A stretch of DNA of 64,000 bases from Bacteroidota bacterium (GTDB lineage Bacteria; Bacteroidota; Bacteroidia; Chitinophagales; JADIYW01). The first letter of the stretch is position 1. Every line of letters starts with the position of its first letter. The stretch covers positions 82,599-146,598 of the forward strand of contig CAUJCO010000008.1 in assembly GCA_963169645.1 (NCBI GenBank), read 5' to 3'. Positions 10,281 through 18,158 of the stretch are shown here, one piece after another. Below the pieces are notes generated by a model that saw only the letters and a list, made by a program, of their open reading frames with translations, ran no database searches and was not told where the DNA came from. The position numbers were made by a program, and so were the translations under genes.

Positions 10281-11123
10281 ATGGATTTTTCGGTTGTAAT
10301 TCCACTCTATTATTATGCAAACAATACGGCAACGCATTTGGCTGATATCAGCAAAGCCTTGGCGAGCAAATATAAAGATTTTGAAATTATTTTTGTTATT
10401 GATAATAGTCAAATCAGTAAAGAGATTGCACATTTAATAGACATTCAAAAGCAATTGAACGAAGTTAAAATTGTTCAGTTAAATAAGAATTATGGTCAAC
10501 ATTTTGCAACACTCTGTGGCTTTTATCTGGCAAAAGGAAAATATATTTTATCGGTAGATGAAGATATGTCGCACTATATTGTTGATGTTTGTAAGAATTC
10601 AAATTTCGAACAGGCTGATATTTATTTTTATTTCTATGATAAAGATAAAATGTATCAATCTACCATTCGAAAAACATTAAGTAATGTATATAAGAATATG
10701 CTTAATTACACAATGTCACTGAAGCCAAGCTCTACTTTTCGCATTATTAAAGCTGATTTAAGAGATAAGATTTTAAATAGCAAGCATATTTTTTGGAATA
10801 TTGATATTATGTTATTTAAGCACACCGAAAATATTAATGGTGAATTGATAGAAGGATTTAATGTTACGGATCAACATTCATCTTACAATTACAAGAAGTT
10901 ATTTCAAATGGCTTTTGAAATTATCTATGAACATAATACCGTATTGATGAACCTTCTATTGGCATTTTTTCCTACCATACTATATTATTGGTTATTTCAA
11001 GATACACTGCGTAACATCGGTGTGTATGTTATCTTTACACTAGCGATTACGGCCTTTTTTAATTTATTAAAGTTTTTTACGCCAAGCACCGCTTCTAAAA
11101 TAGAAGCAGCATTGAAAAAATAA
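10281..11123 (+). CDS. family 2 glycosyltransferase with C-terminal membrane anchor
   Basis: 280 residues. The N-terminal GT-A domain begins FSVVIPLYYYANN, with EIIFVIDNS, the LNKNYGQHFATLCGFYLAKGKYILSVDED block of polyprenyl-phosphate sugar transferases (DPM1/ArnC-like), and DED at about 93-95 as the metal-binding DXD. Two hydrophobic segments at about 220-265 would anchor it in the inner membrane. It probably transfers a sugar from a nucleotide donor to a lipid carrier. The start lies 22 bp from the divergent acetyltransferase gene, so they share a regulatory region. Acceptor and donor are not deducible. Confidence 0.8.
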   Translation: MDFSVVIPLYYYANNTATHLADISKALASKYKDFEIIFVIDNSQISKEIAHLIDIQKQLNEVKIVQLNKNYGQHFATLCGFYLAKGKYILSVDEDMSHYIVDVCKNSNFEQADIYFYFYDKDKMYQSTIRKTLSNVYKNMLNYTMSLKPSSTFRIIKADLRDKILNSKHIFWNIDIMLFKHTENINGELIEGFNVTDQHSSYNYKKLFQMAFEIIYEHNTVLMNLLLAFFPTILYYWLFQDTLRNIGVYVIFTLAITAFFNLLKFFTPSTASKIEAALKK

Positions 11124-11146
11124 AACTACCATTTCTGCTTATGGAA

Positions 11147-13072
11147 TTATTTAATAAGTACGCTATAATACTTAGCTTTTTCTGCATTACCTTTCTGTTT
11201 GTAAAAGTCACTTATTTGAGCAATTAAGCCAGATTCTTTATATCCTAATTGTACCGCTTTTTCAAGATATACAATCGCACTATCATCTTTTAAATTAGTA
11301 GAATAATAGATTCCCATATTGAGGTATGGATACGGTAAATTGGGATATAATTGAATAAACTCGTTGTTTATCTTAAAGGCTGTGTCCATTTCATTTACAT
11401 AGGTTGCGCATTGCCCGTAATAAAATAAAGTTAATGAATCAGTAGGTGTAAGTTGATGTGTGCGTTGAAAATATTTATAGCTATTCTTGAAATCTCTTGT
11501 GTCAAAAAGTAATTTAGCTAATTCAAAATTAGCATGTCTATATAAAGAATCAATAGTGACGGCATACCTGAAATATAATTTTGCACTATCCATATTTTGT
11601 AAATTATATCTGTAAGTACTGCCTATTTTAAAATATATTTCAGGATATTCTGGTGCCAATTCCATGCATCTGTTATAATAAATAAGGGCTTCGTTTCCAT
11701 ACATTTCTGCCTCTTCTTTACTCGATGCTTTTTTACTATAATCTTTTAAGATATTGGCATAAATATAATTTCCAATTACAGAATTTTCCATAGTTGTTAT
11801 GTCGTGTGACAATAAACTCAATTCATCTTTCCAATAAAAATTACGTTGTATTGTTGAATAAGAGAATATCAGCATGATGCCTGAAAATAAAATAGCCGAT
11901 TTTTTATTTAGGATAAGATTGTTACGTTTTATATTTCGATGTAATATTTTGGGTTGCATTAGTATGCTTAATAGAATTACAATAAACCATAAACTACTTA
12001 AAAATAATGCTCTTTCAGAAAATAATCCGGTATATAGTATTGGGTAATTCACATACAATGCAATTGAAATAAAATAACAAACTATAAATAATCCTATTAT
12101 TTCTTTTTTGAAAAATTTATACAATCCATAAGCCAATAACCCAACATGAAAAAGGAAGGATAATAATGGAATAATTGCATTTATCCCAATTACCGGAAAC
12201 ATATTATAGCCATAATAAAATCGAAGCGGATAAGGAATCAATAGCATCTTAATGTGGTACGCAAGTACATTGAAAATTGTTCCGATAAATAAGTTAATAT
12301 CTTTTGTTAATACAAGAGGATTTTCATAAACACTTATTTGCCGATTATAGTCAGCATAAATGTCAAAAAATGCAATAAACGTAATGCTTAAAGCGAGCAG
12401 AATAAATACATAATTGAGGTAATTTTTTTTGTTGTTATTGCTAAAAATAAAAAGCGCAATTAATAGGAAAACATAAACCAATTCATTTATTTTACTCAAT
12501 AAACCAATAGTTAGAAACACTAAACTTAGAATTAGATTTCTAAATTTATTGGGCGATTCTTCAAACACTTTTGTTCCGTGTTTTAAAAAAAGTAATCCAA
12601 ATAGCATCACTAAAAGTTCATCTCTGTTTTTTAAGGAGGCCACTACCTCTGTGTGTATCGGATGAACTGCATATAATATGGTTACTAAAAATGGAAGTAA
12701 ATAATGTAGGGTGTCTAATTTAAAAACACGCTTTAATGTTTGGAATAATACTATTAAAAGTAGAGCATATAGCAATACATTGATAAAGTGACTAACGTGT
12801 GGATTCGCACCAAAAAATTGATATTCGATGGCGAACGTACTTACGGATACCGGACGTTTGTCTAAAGTAACGTCTTTAGATTGAAAGTAGTTGCTCTTAA
12901 AAATATCATCAATTCCGGCTAATCCATTTTGCACATATGAGTTTTCTGTTACAATTAATCTGTCATCCAAACTATATTCATTAAAAATGGTGTTTCCATA
13001 TAAAACGAATGCAAGCAATATCAGGATAAAATAAAACCACTTTTCAAAATTTGGACGTTGAGTAATTGACAT
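11147..13072 (-). CDS. TMTC-like membrane glycosyltransferase with C-terminal TPRs
   Basis: 641 residues. The N-terminal two thirds have about ten transmembrane helices in the GT-C style. The first periplasmic loop has the acidic pair in YSLDDRLIV (36-37) and is followed by RPVSVSTFAIEYQFFG..PHVSHFINVLLY and HPIHTEVVASLKNRDE, the signature blocks of the TMTC/O-mannosyltransferase group. The C-terminal third (about 430-640) is made of TPR units. In animals TMTC1-4 O-mannosylate cadherins; in Bacteroidota such proteins are common, and many species have a general protein O-glycosylation system. Activity here is inferred. Convergent with the GT2 gene. Confidence 0.75.
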   Translation of the reverse strand: MSITQRPNFEKWFYFILILLAFVLYGNTIFNEYSLDDRLIVTENSYVQNGLAGIDDIFKSNYFQSKDVTLDKRPVSVSTFAIEYQFFGANPHVSHFINVLLYALLLIVLFQTLKRVFKLDTLHYLLPFLVTILYAVHPIHTEVVASLKNRDELLVMLFGLLFLKHGTKVFEESPNKFRNLILSLVFLTIGLLSKINELVYVFLLIALFIFSNNNKKNYLNYVFILLALSITFIAFFDIYADYNRQISVYENPLVLTKDINLFIGTIFNVLAYHIKMLLIPYPLRFYYGYNMFPVIGINAIIPLLSFLFHVGLLAYGLYKFFKKEIIGLFIVCYFISIALYVNYPILYTGLFSERALFLSSLWFIVILLSILMQPKILHRNIKRNNLILNKKSAILFSGIMLIFSYSTIQRNFYWKDELSLLSHDITTMENSVIGNYIYANILKDYSKKASSKEEAEMYGNEALIYYNRCMELAPEYPEIYFKIGSTYRYNLQNMDSAKLYFRYAVTIDSLYRHANFELAKLLFDTRDFKNSYKYFQRTHQLTPTDSLTLFYYGQCATYVNEMDTAFKINNEFIQLYPNLPYPYLNMGIYYSTNLKDDSAIVYLEKAVQLGYKESGLIAQISDFYKQKGNAEKAKYYSVLIK

Positions 13073-13171
13073 AGTTTTCTTGATTTAAAACAAATATACA
13101 TTTTTAAGGGAAATGATTATAACGAATATCTAACTACTATTTTCTATATTGTGTTAGTTTAATTCGATATT

Positions 13172-13660
13172 ATGGACGTTAAAAACAGAGAAGATTATAA
13201 GAAAATGGCACTTTCACCATTTTTCAAAGCAGGCATGTTAACGGTGATGCCAATGGGCACCATTGCAGGTCTTAAAATTATAGAACTCAATGATCAACAA
13301 TGCAAAGTAACCGTGCCTTATAAATATGTCAATAAAAATCCGTTTAACACTACCTACTGGGCTGTGTTAGGCATGGCGGCTGAAATGGCAAGTGGTGCAA
13401 TGGTGCAAATGTACACGCATAAAACCAAACCTTCTGTTTCTATGTTTGTTACCGGTTGCAAAGCCAAGTTTATAAAAAGAGCCGTTGGTTTAACTACTTT
13501 CATTTGTGATGAAGGACATATTATTGCGGATAAAGTTCAAAAAGCAATACAAACCAAAGAACCGCAAACAATCATTAACAACATAAAAGGGTTTGATGAA
13601 CAAAATAACCTACTTGTAGAGTTTGAATTTGAGTGGAGTATCAAAGCAAGAAGTAAATAA
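13172..13660 (+). CDS. DUF4442 hotdog-fold protein (thioesterase-like)
   Basis: 162 residues. The pattern VTVPYKYVNKNPFNTTYWAVLGMAAEMASGAM followed by SMFVTGCKAKFIKRAVG is that of the DUF4442 branch of the hotdog superfamily, related to PaaI acyl-CoA thioesterases. A hotdog central helix with an acidic residue (AAEMASG) is present, but no function has been proven for this branch. Monocistronic by spacing: about 100 bp from the divergent TMTC-like gene and followed by a hairpin shared with the downstream tRNA. Confidence 0.75.
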   Translation: MDVKNREDYKKMALSPFFKAGMLTVMPMGTIAGLKIIELNDQQCKVTVPYKYVNKNPFNTTYWAVLGMAAEMASGAMVQMYTHKTKPSVSMFVTGCKAKFIKRAVGLTTFICDEGHIIADKVQKAIQTKEPQTIINNIKGFDEQNNLLVEFEFEWSIKARSK

Positions 13661-13684
13661 AAAAAGCCACCTAAACGGTGGCTC
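13661..13684 (-). terminator. rho-independent terminator of tRNA-Arg
   Basis: The arms AGCCACC (13665-13671) and GGTGGCT (13677-13683) enclose TAAAC. On the minus strand the hairpin is followed by a run of seven T, so it ends the tRNA-Arg transcript. It abuts the stop codon of the DUF4442 gene on the other strand and may also protect that mRNA. Confidence 0.85.
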
Positions 13685-13686
13685 TG

Positions 13687-13759
13687 TGATCGCGGCACGA
13701 ATCGAACGTGCGACCGACTGCTTAGAAGGCAGTTGCTCTATCCCCTGAGCTACGCGACC
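13687..13759 (-). tRNA. tRNA-Arg (anticodon TCT)
   Basis: 73 nt cloverleaf. Acceptor arms GGTCGCG and CGCGATC (one G-T pair) with discriminator A; D-arm GCTC/GAGC; anticodon stem ACTGC/GCAGT around CTTCTAA, anticodon complement at 13724-13726; T-arm GCACG TTCGATT CGTGC. The CCA end is not encoded. It reads AGA/AGG codons. Confidence 0.95.
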
Positions 13760-13959
13760 ATCCTAATCACAAAATAATGTGACGGTTATTTTGCAATGGA
13801 GTGCAAAGATAGCTTCTTATTGATTAATTTTCAAAAAAAAATTCTTTAAATAATTATGTTGAATTTCCGATATTCTTTTTTTGTAAGTCAATGATATTCC
13901 ATATAAAGAATAAACGGTATCTTTTCAACCTCATTTATAAACATATATAGCTATTTTTT

Positions 13960-14643
13960 ATGTATACGGATAACATCCAAATGGAAGAAAGTTGGAAACA
14001 AGTTCTGCAAGCCGAGTTTGAAAAACCTTATTTTGATGACTTGCGTACATTTTTGTATAATGAGAAAAAACAAGGTAAAACAATCTATCCGCCGGGTTCG
14101 CAGATATTTAATGCTTTCAATTCCACAGCTTTCGCCGATGTGCGCATTGTAATTCTTGGGCAAGACCCATATCATGTAGCAGGTCAAGCTCATGGCTTGT
14201 GCTTTTCTGTCCAACAGGGAATTAAACCACCACCCAGCTTGGTAAATATTTTTAAAGAGCTAAAAAATTCCATCCCAAATTTCCAAATTCCGACACATGG
14301 ATGTTTACAAAATTGGACAACACAAGGTGTATTCTTGTTGAATGCTATTCTTACGGTGGAAGCTAACCAACCGGCATCTCATCAAAAAAAAGGTTGGGAA
14401 ATTTTTACAAATGCCGTAATACAAACCATATCTAAAGAAAAAACAGGTGTCATCTTTTTACTTTGGGGAAATTTTGCTCAGCAAAAAGCCGCATTAATTG
14501 ATACAGAGAAACATATCATCCTTAAAGCTCCACATCCTTCTCCATTTTCGGCACATTCCGGTTTCTTTGGTTGCAACCATTTTTTTCAAGTAAATGAAAT
14601 TCTTAAGGCAAGAGGTGAGGAGCCAATACAGTGGCAAGTGTAA
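13960..14643 (+). CDS. ung: uracil-DNA glycosylase (family 1)
   Basis: 227 residues, normal length. Removes uracil from DNA to start base-excision repair. The water-activating loop GQDPYH is at 67-72 (Asp69), the uracil-binding and intercalation blocks include LLWGNFAQ and the C-terminal HPSPFSAHSGFFGCNHF with the catalytic His. The first ATG (13960) or the internal one at 13981 (before EESWKQ) could be the start; the family usually begins shortly before the SWK block, so both are plausible. Followed after 74 bp by pyrR with its own promoter-like element. Confidence 0.97.
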   Translation: MYTDNIQMEESWKQVLQAEFEKPYFDDLRTFLYNEKKQGKTIYPPGSQIFNAFNSTAFADVRIVILGQDPYHVAGQAHGLCFSVQQGIKPPPSLVNIFKELKNSIPNFQIPTHGCLQNWTTQGVFLLNAILTVEANQPASHQKKGWEIFTNAVIQTISKEKTGVIFLLWGNFAQQKAALIDTEKHIILKAPHPSPFSAHSGFFGCNHFFQVNEILKARGEEPIQWQV

Positions 14644-14704
14644 GATTTTATTTTTATGTAGATAAAATCAGATTAATTTAAACATCTGATTGCATATTTT
14701 TTTG

Positions 14705-14712
14705 TATTTTTG
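14705..14712 (+). promoter_or_regulatory. Bacteroidota -7 element (TATTTTTG) of pyrR
   Basis: TATTTTTG matches the Bacteroidota TAnnTTTG -7 box and ends five bases before the pyrR ATG at 14718. A transcript would start at or within a few bases of the start codon, so the mRNA is probably leaderless or nearly so. No clear -33 TTTG at the usual 19-21 bp spacing. Confidence 0.5.
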
Positions 14713-14717
14713 TGCCA

Positions 14718-15260
14718 ATGTCAGATGCTATCATTTTAAATGGCAAACAAATTCAACTGACCATAGAGCGGTTAAGCAGAGAAGTTATAGAATCCATTAA
14801 TTTTGAAAATACTGTTTTAATTGGTGTGCAACCAAGAGGTGTATTATTGGCAGAACGTATCCATCAACGCATTAAAGAACTAACCCAAATTAACATTCCT
14901 TTCGGTAAAATTGATACCACCTTTCATAGAGATGATTTCCGAAGAGGAAAATCACTGAATGCAAAAGTAACAGAAATCGATTTTCACATAGAGGAAAAAA
15001 ATGTGATTTTGGTAGATGATGTTTTATTTACCGGCAGAACAATCCGAGCAGCCATGGATGCATTGCTTTCTTTTGGTCGCCCTTTAAAAATAGAATTATT
15101 AGTATTGATAGATAGACGATTTAATAGAGAATTACCTATTCAACCAGATTTTGTGGGAAGAGTAGTAGATACGATAGAAAAAGTAGATGTGGAAGTGCAT
15201 TGGGCTATCAATACTACGGATGCAGATGAAGTAGTGTTTGTGAAAAGTAATAATGGCTAA
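14718..15260 (+). CDS. pyrR: PyrR regulator / uracil phosphoribosyltransferase
   Basis: 180 residues from the ATG; an in-frame GTG six bases earlier lies inside the promoter element and is not preferred. Type I PRT fold with the PRPP-binding motif VILVDDVLFTGRTIRAAMDA at about 96-115 and the early GVQPRGVLLAERI loop, as in PyrR. In Bacillus PyrR attenuates pyr mRNA and has weak UPRT activity. Here it directly precedes pyrB (44 bp), which supports a role in pyrimidine control, but I saw no recognisable PyrR-binding attenuator between or before the genes. Confidence 0.9.
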   Translation: MSDAIILNGKQIQLTIERLSREVIESINFENTVLIGVQPRGVLLAERIHQRIKELTQINIPFGKIDTTFHRDDFRRGKSLNAKVTEIDFHIEEKNVILVDDVLFTGRTIRAAMDALLSFGRPLKIELLVLIDRRFNRELPIQPDFVGRVVDTIEKVDVEVHWAINTTDADEVVFVKSNNG

Positions 15261-15304
15261 AAATGTTACACTAAAAAATAGATACATTAATAGAAGTTAA
15301 AGAT

Positions 15305-16231
15305 ATGAGTCAACTTAGTTCAAAACATGTCATTGGAATAGAACATCTAACGGTGGATGATATTCAATTGATTTTGAAAACGGCGACTCAGTTCAAAGAA
15401 ATTATCAATCGACCTATTAAAAAAGTACCTACCTTACGCGACATCACCATTGCCAATTTGTTTTTTGAAAATTCTACCAGAACACGCATCTCGTTCGAAT
15501 TGGCACAAAAAAGATTGTCGGCTGACGTCATCAATTTTACTTCGTCTTCTTCGTCTGTAAAAAAAGGAGAAACTTTATTAGATACCGTGAATAATATTTT
15601 GTCTATGAAAGTAGATATGATAGTGATGCGGCATGAAAGTCCGGGTGCTGCACATTACCTGGCAGAACGCGTAGATGCACAAATAGTAAATGCAGGTGAC
15701 GGTACACACGAACATCCGACACAAGCTTTATTGGATACCTATTCAATGCAAGAAAAAATTGGTGATGTAAAAAATAAAAAAATTGCCATCATCGGTGATA
15801 TCATGCATTCCAGAGTGGCATTATCCAATATTTTTTGCTTGAAAAAATTAGGAGCAGAAATTTTGTTGTGTGGTCCTTCAACTTTGATACCAAAACATAT
15901 TGGTGCATTAGGTGTACACGTTTCGCATAATGTAGATGAAGCCTTGCAATGGTGCGATGTGGCAAACGTGTTACGTATTCAATTAGAAAGACAAAATACT
16001 AAATATTTCCCGTCGTTGCGAGAATATGCTTTATATTTTGGCGTTAATAAACAACGATTAGATAAACTCCAAAAAGAAATCGTTATCATGCATCCGGGTC
16101 CGATAAATCGCGGTGTGGAGTTGACATCAGATGTGGCAGATAGCGAACATTCTATTATTTTAGAGCAAGTAGAAAATGGGGTTGCCATCCGTATGGCAGT
16201 AATGTATTTACTTGCCAATAAACAAGCTTAA
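15305..16231 (+). CDS. pyrB: aspartate carbamoyltransferase catalytic chain
   Basis: 308 residues, normal length. Condenses carbamoyl phosphate and aspartate in the first committed step of UMP synthesis. Carbamoyl-phosphate loop FFENSTRTRISFELA at about 52-66; HPTQALLD near 134; the aspartate-binding region HPGPINRG near 262. No pyrI regulatory subunit is nearby, consistent with the unregulated trimeric or PyrR-controlled type. In operon order pyrR-pyrB-phnA-like with short gaps. Confidence 0.96.
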   Translation: MSQLSSKHVIGIEHLTVDDIQLILKTATQFKEIINRPIKKVPTLRDITIANLFFENSTRTRISFELAQKRLSADVINFTSSSSSVKKGETLLDTVNNILSMKVDMIVMRHESPGAAHYLAERVDAQIVNAGDGTHEHPTQALLDTYSMQEKIGDVKNKKIAIIGDIMHSRVALSNIFCLKKLGAEILLCGPSTLIPKHIGALGVHVSHNVDEALQWCDVANVLRIQLERQNTKYFPSLREYALYFGVNKQRLDKLQKEIVIMHPGPINRGVELTSDVADSEHSIILEQVENGVAIRMAVMYLLANKQA

Positions 16232-16239
16232 ATTTTTTT

Positions 16240-16791
16240 ATGAATCCAAACTTAAAAGCACGCTGCGAAAATTTGTGCGAATTATGTAGTAATCAAGATG
16301 CAACTTATGCATATACAGTAACACCTAAAGACGATACTTCAATAGCCAACCAAGTGGCAGTTTGCGATACTTGTTTAGAAAACATGGAAGCACCCAATAC
16401 AGGAAATTATTGGACTTTTTTAGAAGGTAGTATTTGGAATCCGGAGCCAAGTGTACAAGCCCTTAGCTATCGAATTATATTTAAACATAAAGAGGAAAGC
16501 TGGGCAAATGAATTATTGAGCGGTGTAGAAATAGACGATAATATTGTGCAATGGGCATTAAGTGCTTTCGAGCAAGCCGATGTGCACAAAGATGCTTACG
16601 GAAATGTATTAGAAAATGGCGATACCGTCGTGCTTACACAAGCCCTTAATGTAAAAGGCACCAGCTTTTCAGCTGCAAAAGGCACCATAGTAAAACGCAT
16701 CAAATTGGTGCACGATAATACCGAGCAAATTGAAGGAAAAATCAACGACCAAACGATCGTTATTTTAACGAAGTATGTGAAGAAATCCTAG
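16240..16791 (+). CDS. PhnA/YjdM-like zinc-ribbon protein
   Basis: 183 residues. N-terminal zinc ribbon with CENLCELC and CDTCLE cysteine pairs; C-terminal PhnA domain with DAYGNVLENGDTVVL..LNVKGTS and GTIVKRIKLV. Despite the name, PhnA is not required for phosphonate use in E. coli, and its function remains unsettled. This version has a longer central region than the E. coli protein of about 110 residues. It begins eight bases after pyrB, so it is co-transcribed with the pyrimidine genes; a functional link is not evident. Confidence 0.8.
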   Translation: MNPNLKARCENLCELCSNQDATYAYTVTPKDDTSIANQVAVCDTCLENMEAPNTGNYWTFLEGSIWNPEPSVQALSYRIIFKHKEESWANELLSGVEIDDNIVQWALSAFEQADVHKDAYGNVLENGDTVVLTQALNVKGTSFSAAKGTIVKRIKLVHDNTEQIEGKINDQTIVILTKYVKKS

Positions 16792-16854
16792 TTTTCTTAG
16801 TCGTTCGTAGCAAGATATTAGTAGTAGGTAAGATGGTGGATGGAGTAAAAAATA

Positions 16855-16889
16855 ATTGAGTATATAAATAGTAAGCTATATATCTCAAT
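16855..16889. terminator. weak AT-rich inverted repeat between convergent genes
   Basis: ATTGAG-TATATA pairs with TATATA-T-CTCAAT around a ten-base loop, 64 bases after the phnA-like stop and 33 bases from the convergent Rieske gene's stop. It could end either transcript, but the stem is AT-rich and there is no strong T-run. Confidence 0.3.
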
Positions 16890-16922
16890 TCTGAACTCCT
16901 AATTTTTTAGTTGCCAACACGC

Positions 16923-17960
16923 TTAAACGATTTCTTGCGGAACGTAGTTTGGTTGCATTGAGTCATCGTAATAAAATTGTTGTGCCCACATTCTATATTG
17001 TGCTACCGGACCATCTCCTTTTGCTAATATAGGCGGATCGATGTAAATCTTATTTTTCCAAATATCAAAATCCATACTTACATCATGGCAATATCCTTTA
17101 TATGCACCTTTTAATATGAGTTTATGGGCTAATTTATTTGGTAAAATATTTAGTAAAGGTGATATTTTACTAAAGCTTTTCATTTTTTTGATACTTACAC
17201 CAATACGTAATTTCAACTTCCCGATGTCTGTTGGAGTAGGTAATACAAAATGTCTGGTTTCTAATCCTAATTCCGGAATATCAGTTTTTACAAACGAATA
17301 ACCTAAACCATGTACATTCACATGAAATTCGGTACGAATTAATCTCTTTTTGCCTACAAAATCCGCTAAGCGATGCATAGCGTATTTAGCATATAAATAA
17401 TGTTCGTGTGCTTCCATTTCATGTAACGTTTCTACACCGGAATAGCCATGTACAATACCGAAATGTCCAACATCTACACTGTTTTCAGAGGTTTCCTGCG
17501 GATGCGAGTTAAAATTATATTCTGCAAATTTTACTTCTGTCCATTCACTCCAATCTTCTTGCGGTACAAACCAAGAAGGTGCAGTATTTTTCTCATCAAA
17601 CCAAACTAAAATTAAATCATTTTTTTCATCAAAATGAAAGGTTGGAATTTTTAAACGAGAAGATGGTTTGGTGCCATACCCTGTTGCTGTACAATCACCT
17701 TTAGAATCAAAACAAAAATGATGAAAAGGACATTTAATGTTTTCACCTTCTATTATTCCGCCATGACCGAGATGTGCACCCATGTGTGGGCAATAAGGCT
17801 CTGTTACATTTAATTTCCCGCTTTCTGTTCTATATAAAAGTATATCTTTCCCAACTAATCTTTTTGTTACAACAGCTCCATTTGGAACCTCGTGTGCATG
17901 TGCTACTACATACCAACCATTTGGAAATGGTTTTAAAGGAATCTTTTTATAGCTTGCCAT
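16923..17960 (-). CDS. Rieske non-heme iron oxygenase, KshA-like
   Basis: 345 residues. N-terminal Rieske [2Fe-2S] domain: C57-x-H59 (YCPHMG) and C77-x2-H80 (CPFHH). The C-terminal catalytic domain has NSVDVGHFGIVHG, giving the Asp/His/His set of the mononuclear iron site. The domain layout is that of 3-ketosteroid 9-alpha-hydroxylase oxygenases and the DAF-36/Neverland cholesterol desaturases. It needs a separate reductase, none of which is adjacent. Divergent from an acyl-CoA dehydrogenase across a 198-bp region with a perfect palindrome. Sterol or hopanoid-type substrates are possible but unproven. Confidence 0.8.
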   Translation of the reverse strand: MASYKKIPLKPFPNGWYVVAHAHEVPNGAVVTKRLVGKDILLYRTESGKLNVTEPYCPHMGAHLGHGGIIEGENIKCPFHHFCFDSKGDCTATGYGTKPSSRLKIPTFHFDEKNDLILVWFDEKNTAPSWFVPQEDWSEWTEVKFAEYNFNSHPQETSENSVDVGHFGIVHGYSGVETLHEMEAHEHYLYAKYAMHRLADFVGKKRLIRTEFHVNVHGLGYSFVKTDIPELGLETRHFVLPTPTDIGKLKLRIGVSIKKMKSFSKISPLLNILPNKLAHKLILKGAYKGYCHDVSMDFDIWKNKIYIDPPILAKGDGPVAQYRMWAQQFYYDDSMQPNYVPQEIV

Positions 17961-18058
17961 CGTTTTATGTGTTATGCATCAAAAAAAGGGCAAAATTATT
18001 GATTCTATGCTGAATTTCTCTATAACATTTGATAACAAATAATTAACTTTTATTGTTG

Positions 18059-18072
18059 ACCAAACGTTTGGT
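18059..18072. promoter_or_regulatory. 14-bp perfect palindrome, candidate TetR-type operator
   Basis: ACCAAACGTTTGGT lies in the divergent region between the Rieske oxygenase (start 17960) and the acyl-CoA dehydrogenase (start 18159), about 100 bp from each. Symmetry, length and position are those of a TetR-family operator; TetR regulators often control fatty-acid and sterol catabolism. The regulator gene is not in the window. Confidence 0.45.
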
Positions 18073-18158
18073 ATTTCAATGCATGCATTGTATTTTAGTA
18101 TTGTATTTAGCTGATAAATAAAAGCAAAAAAATAATTAATAATATTAAAATTAAAAGG

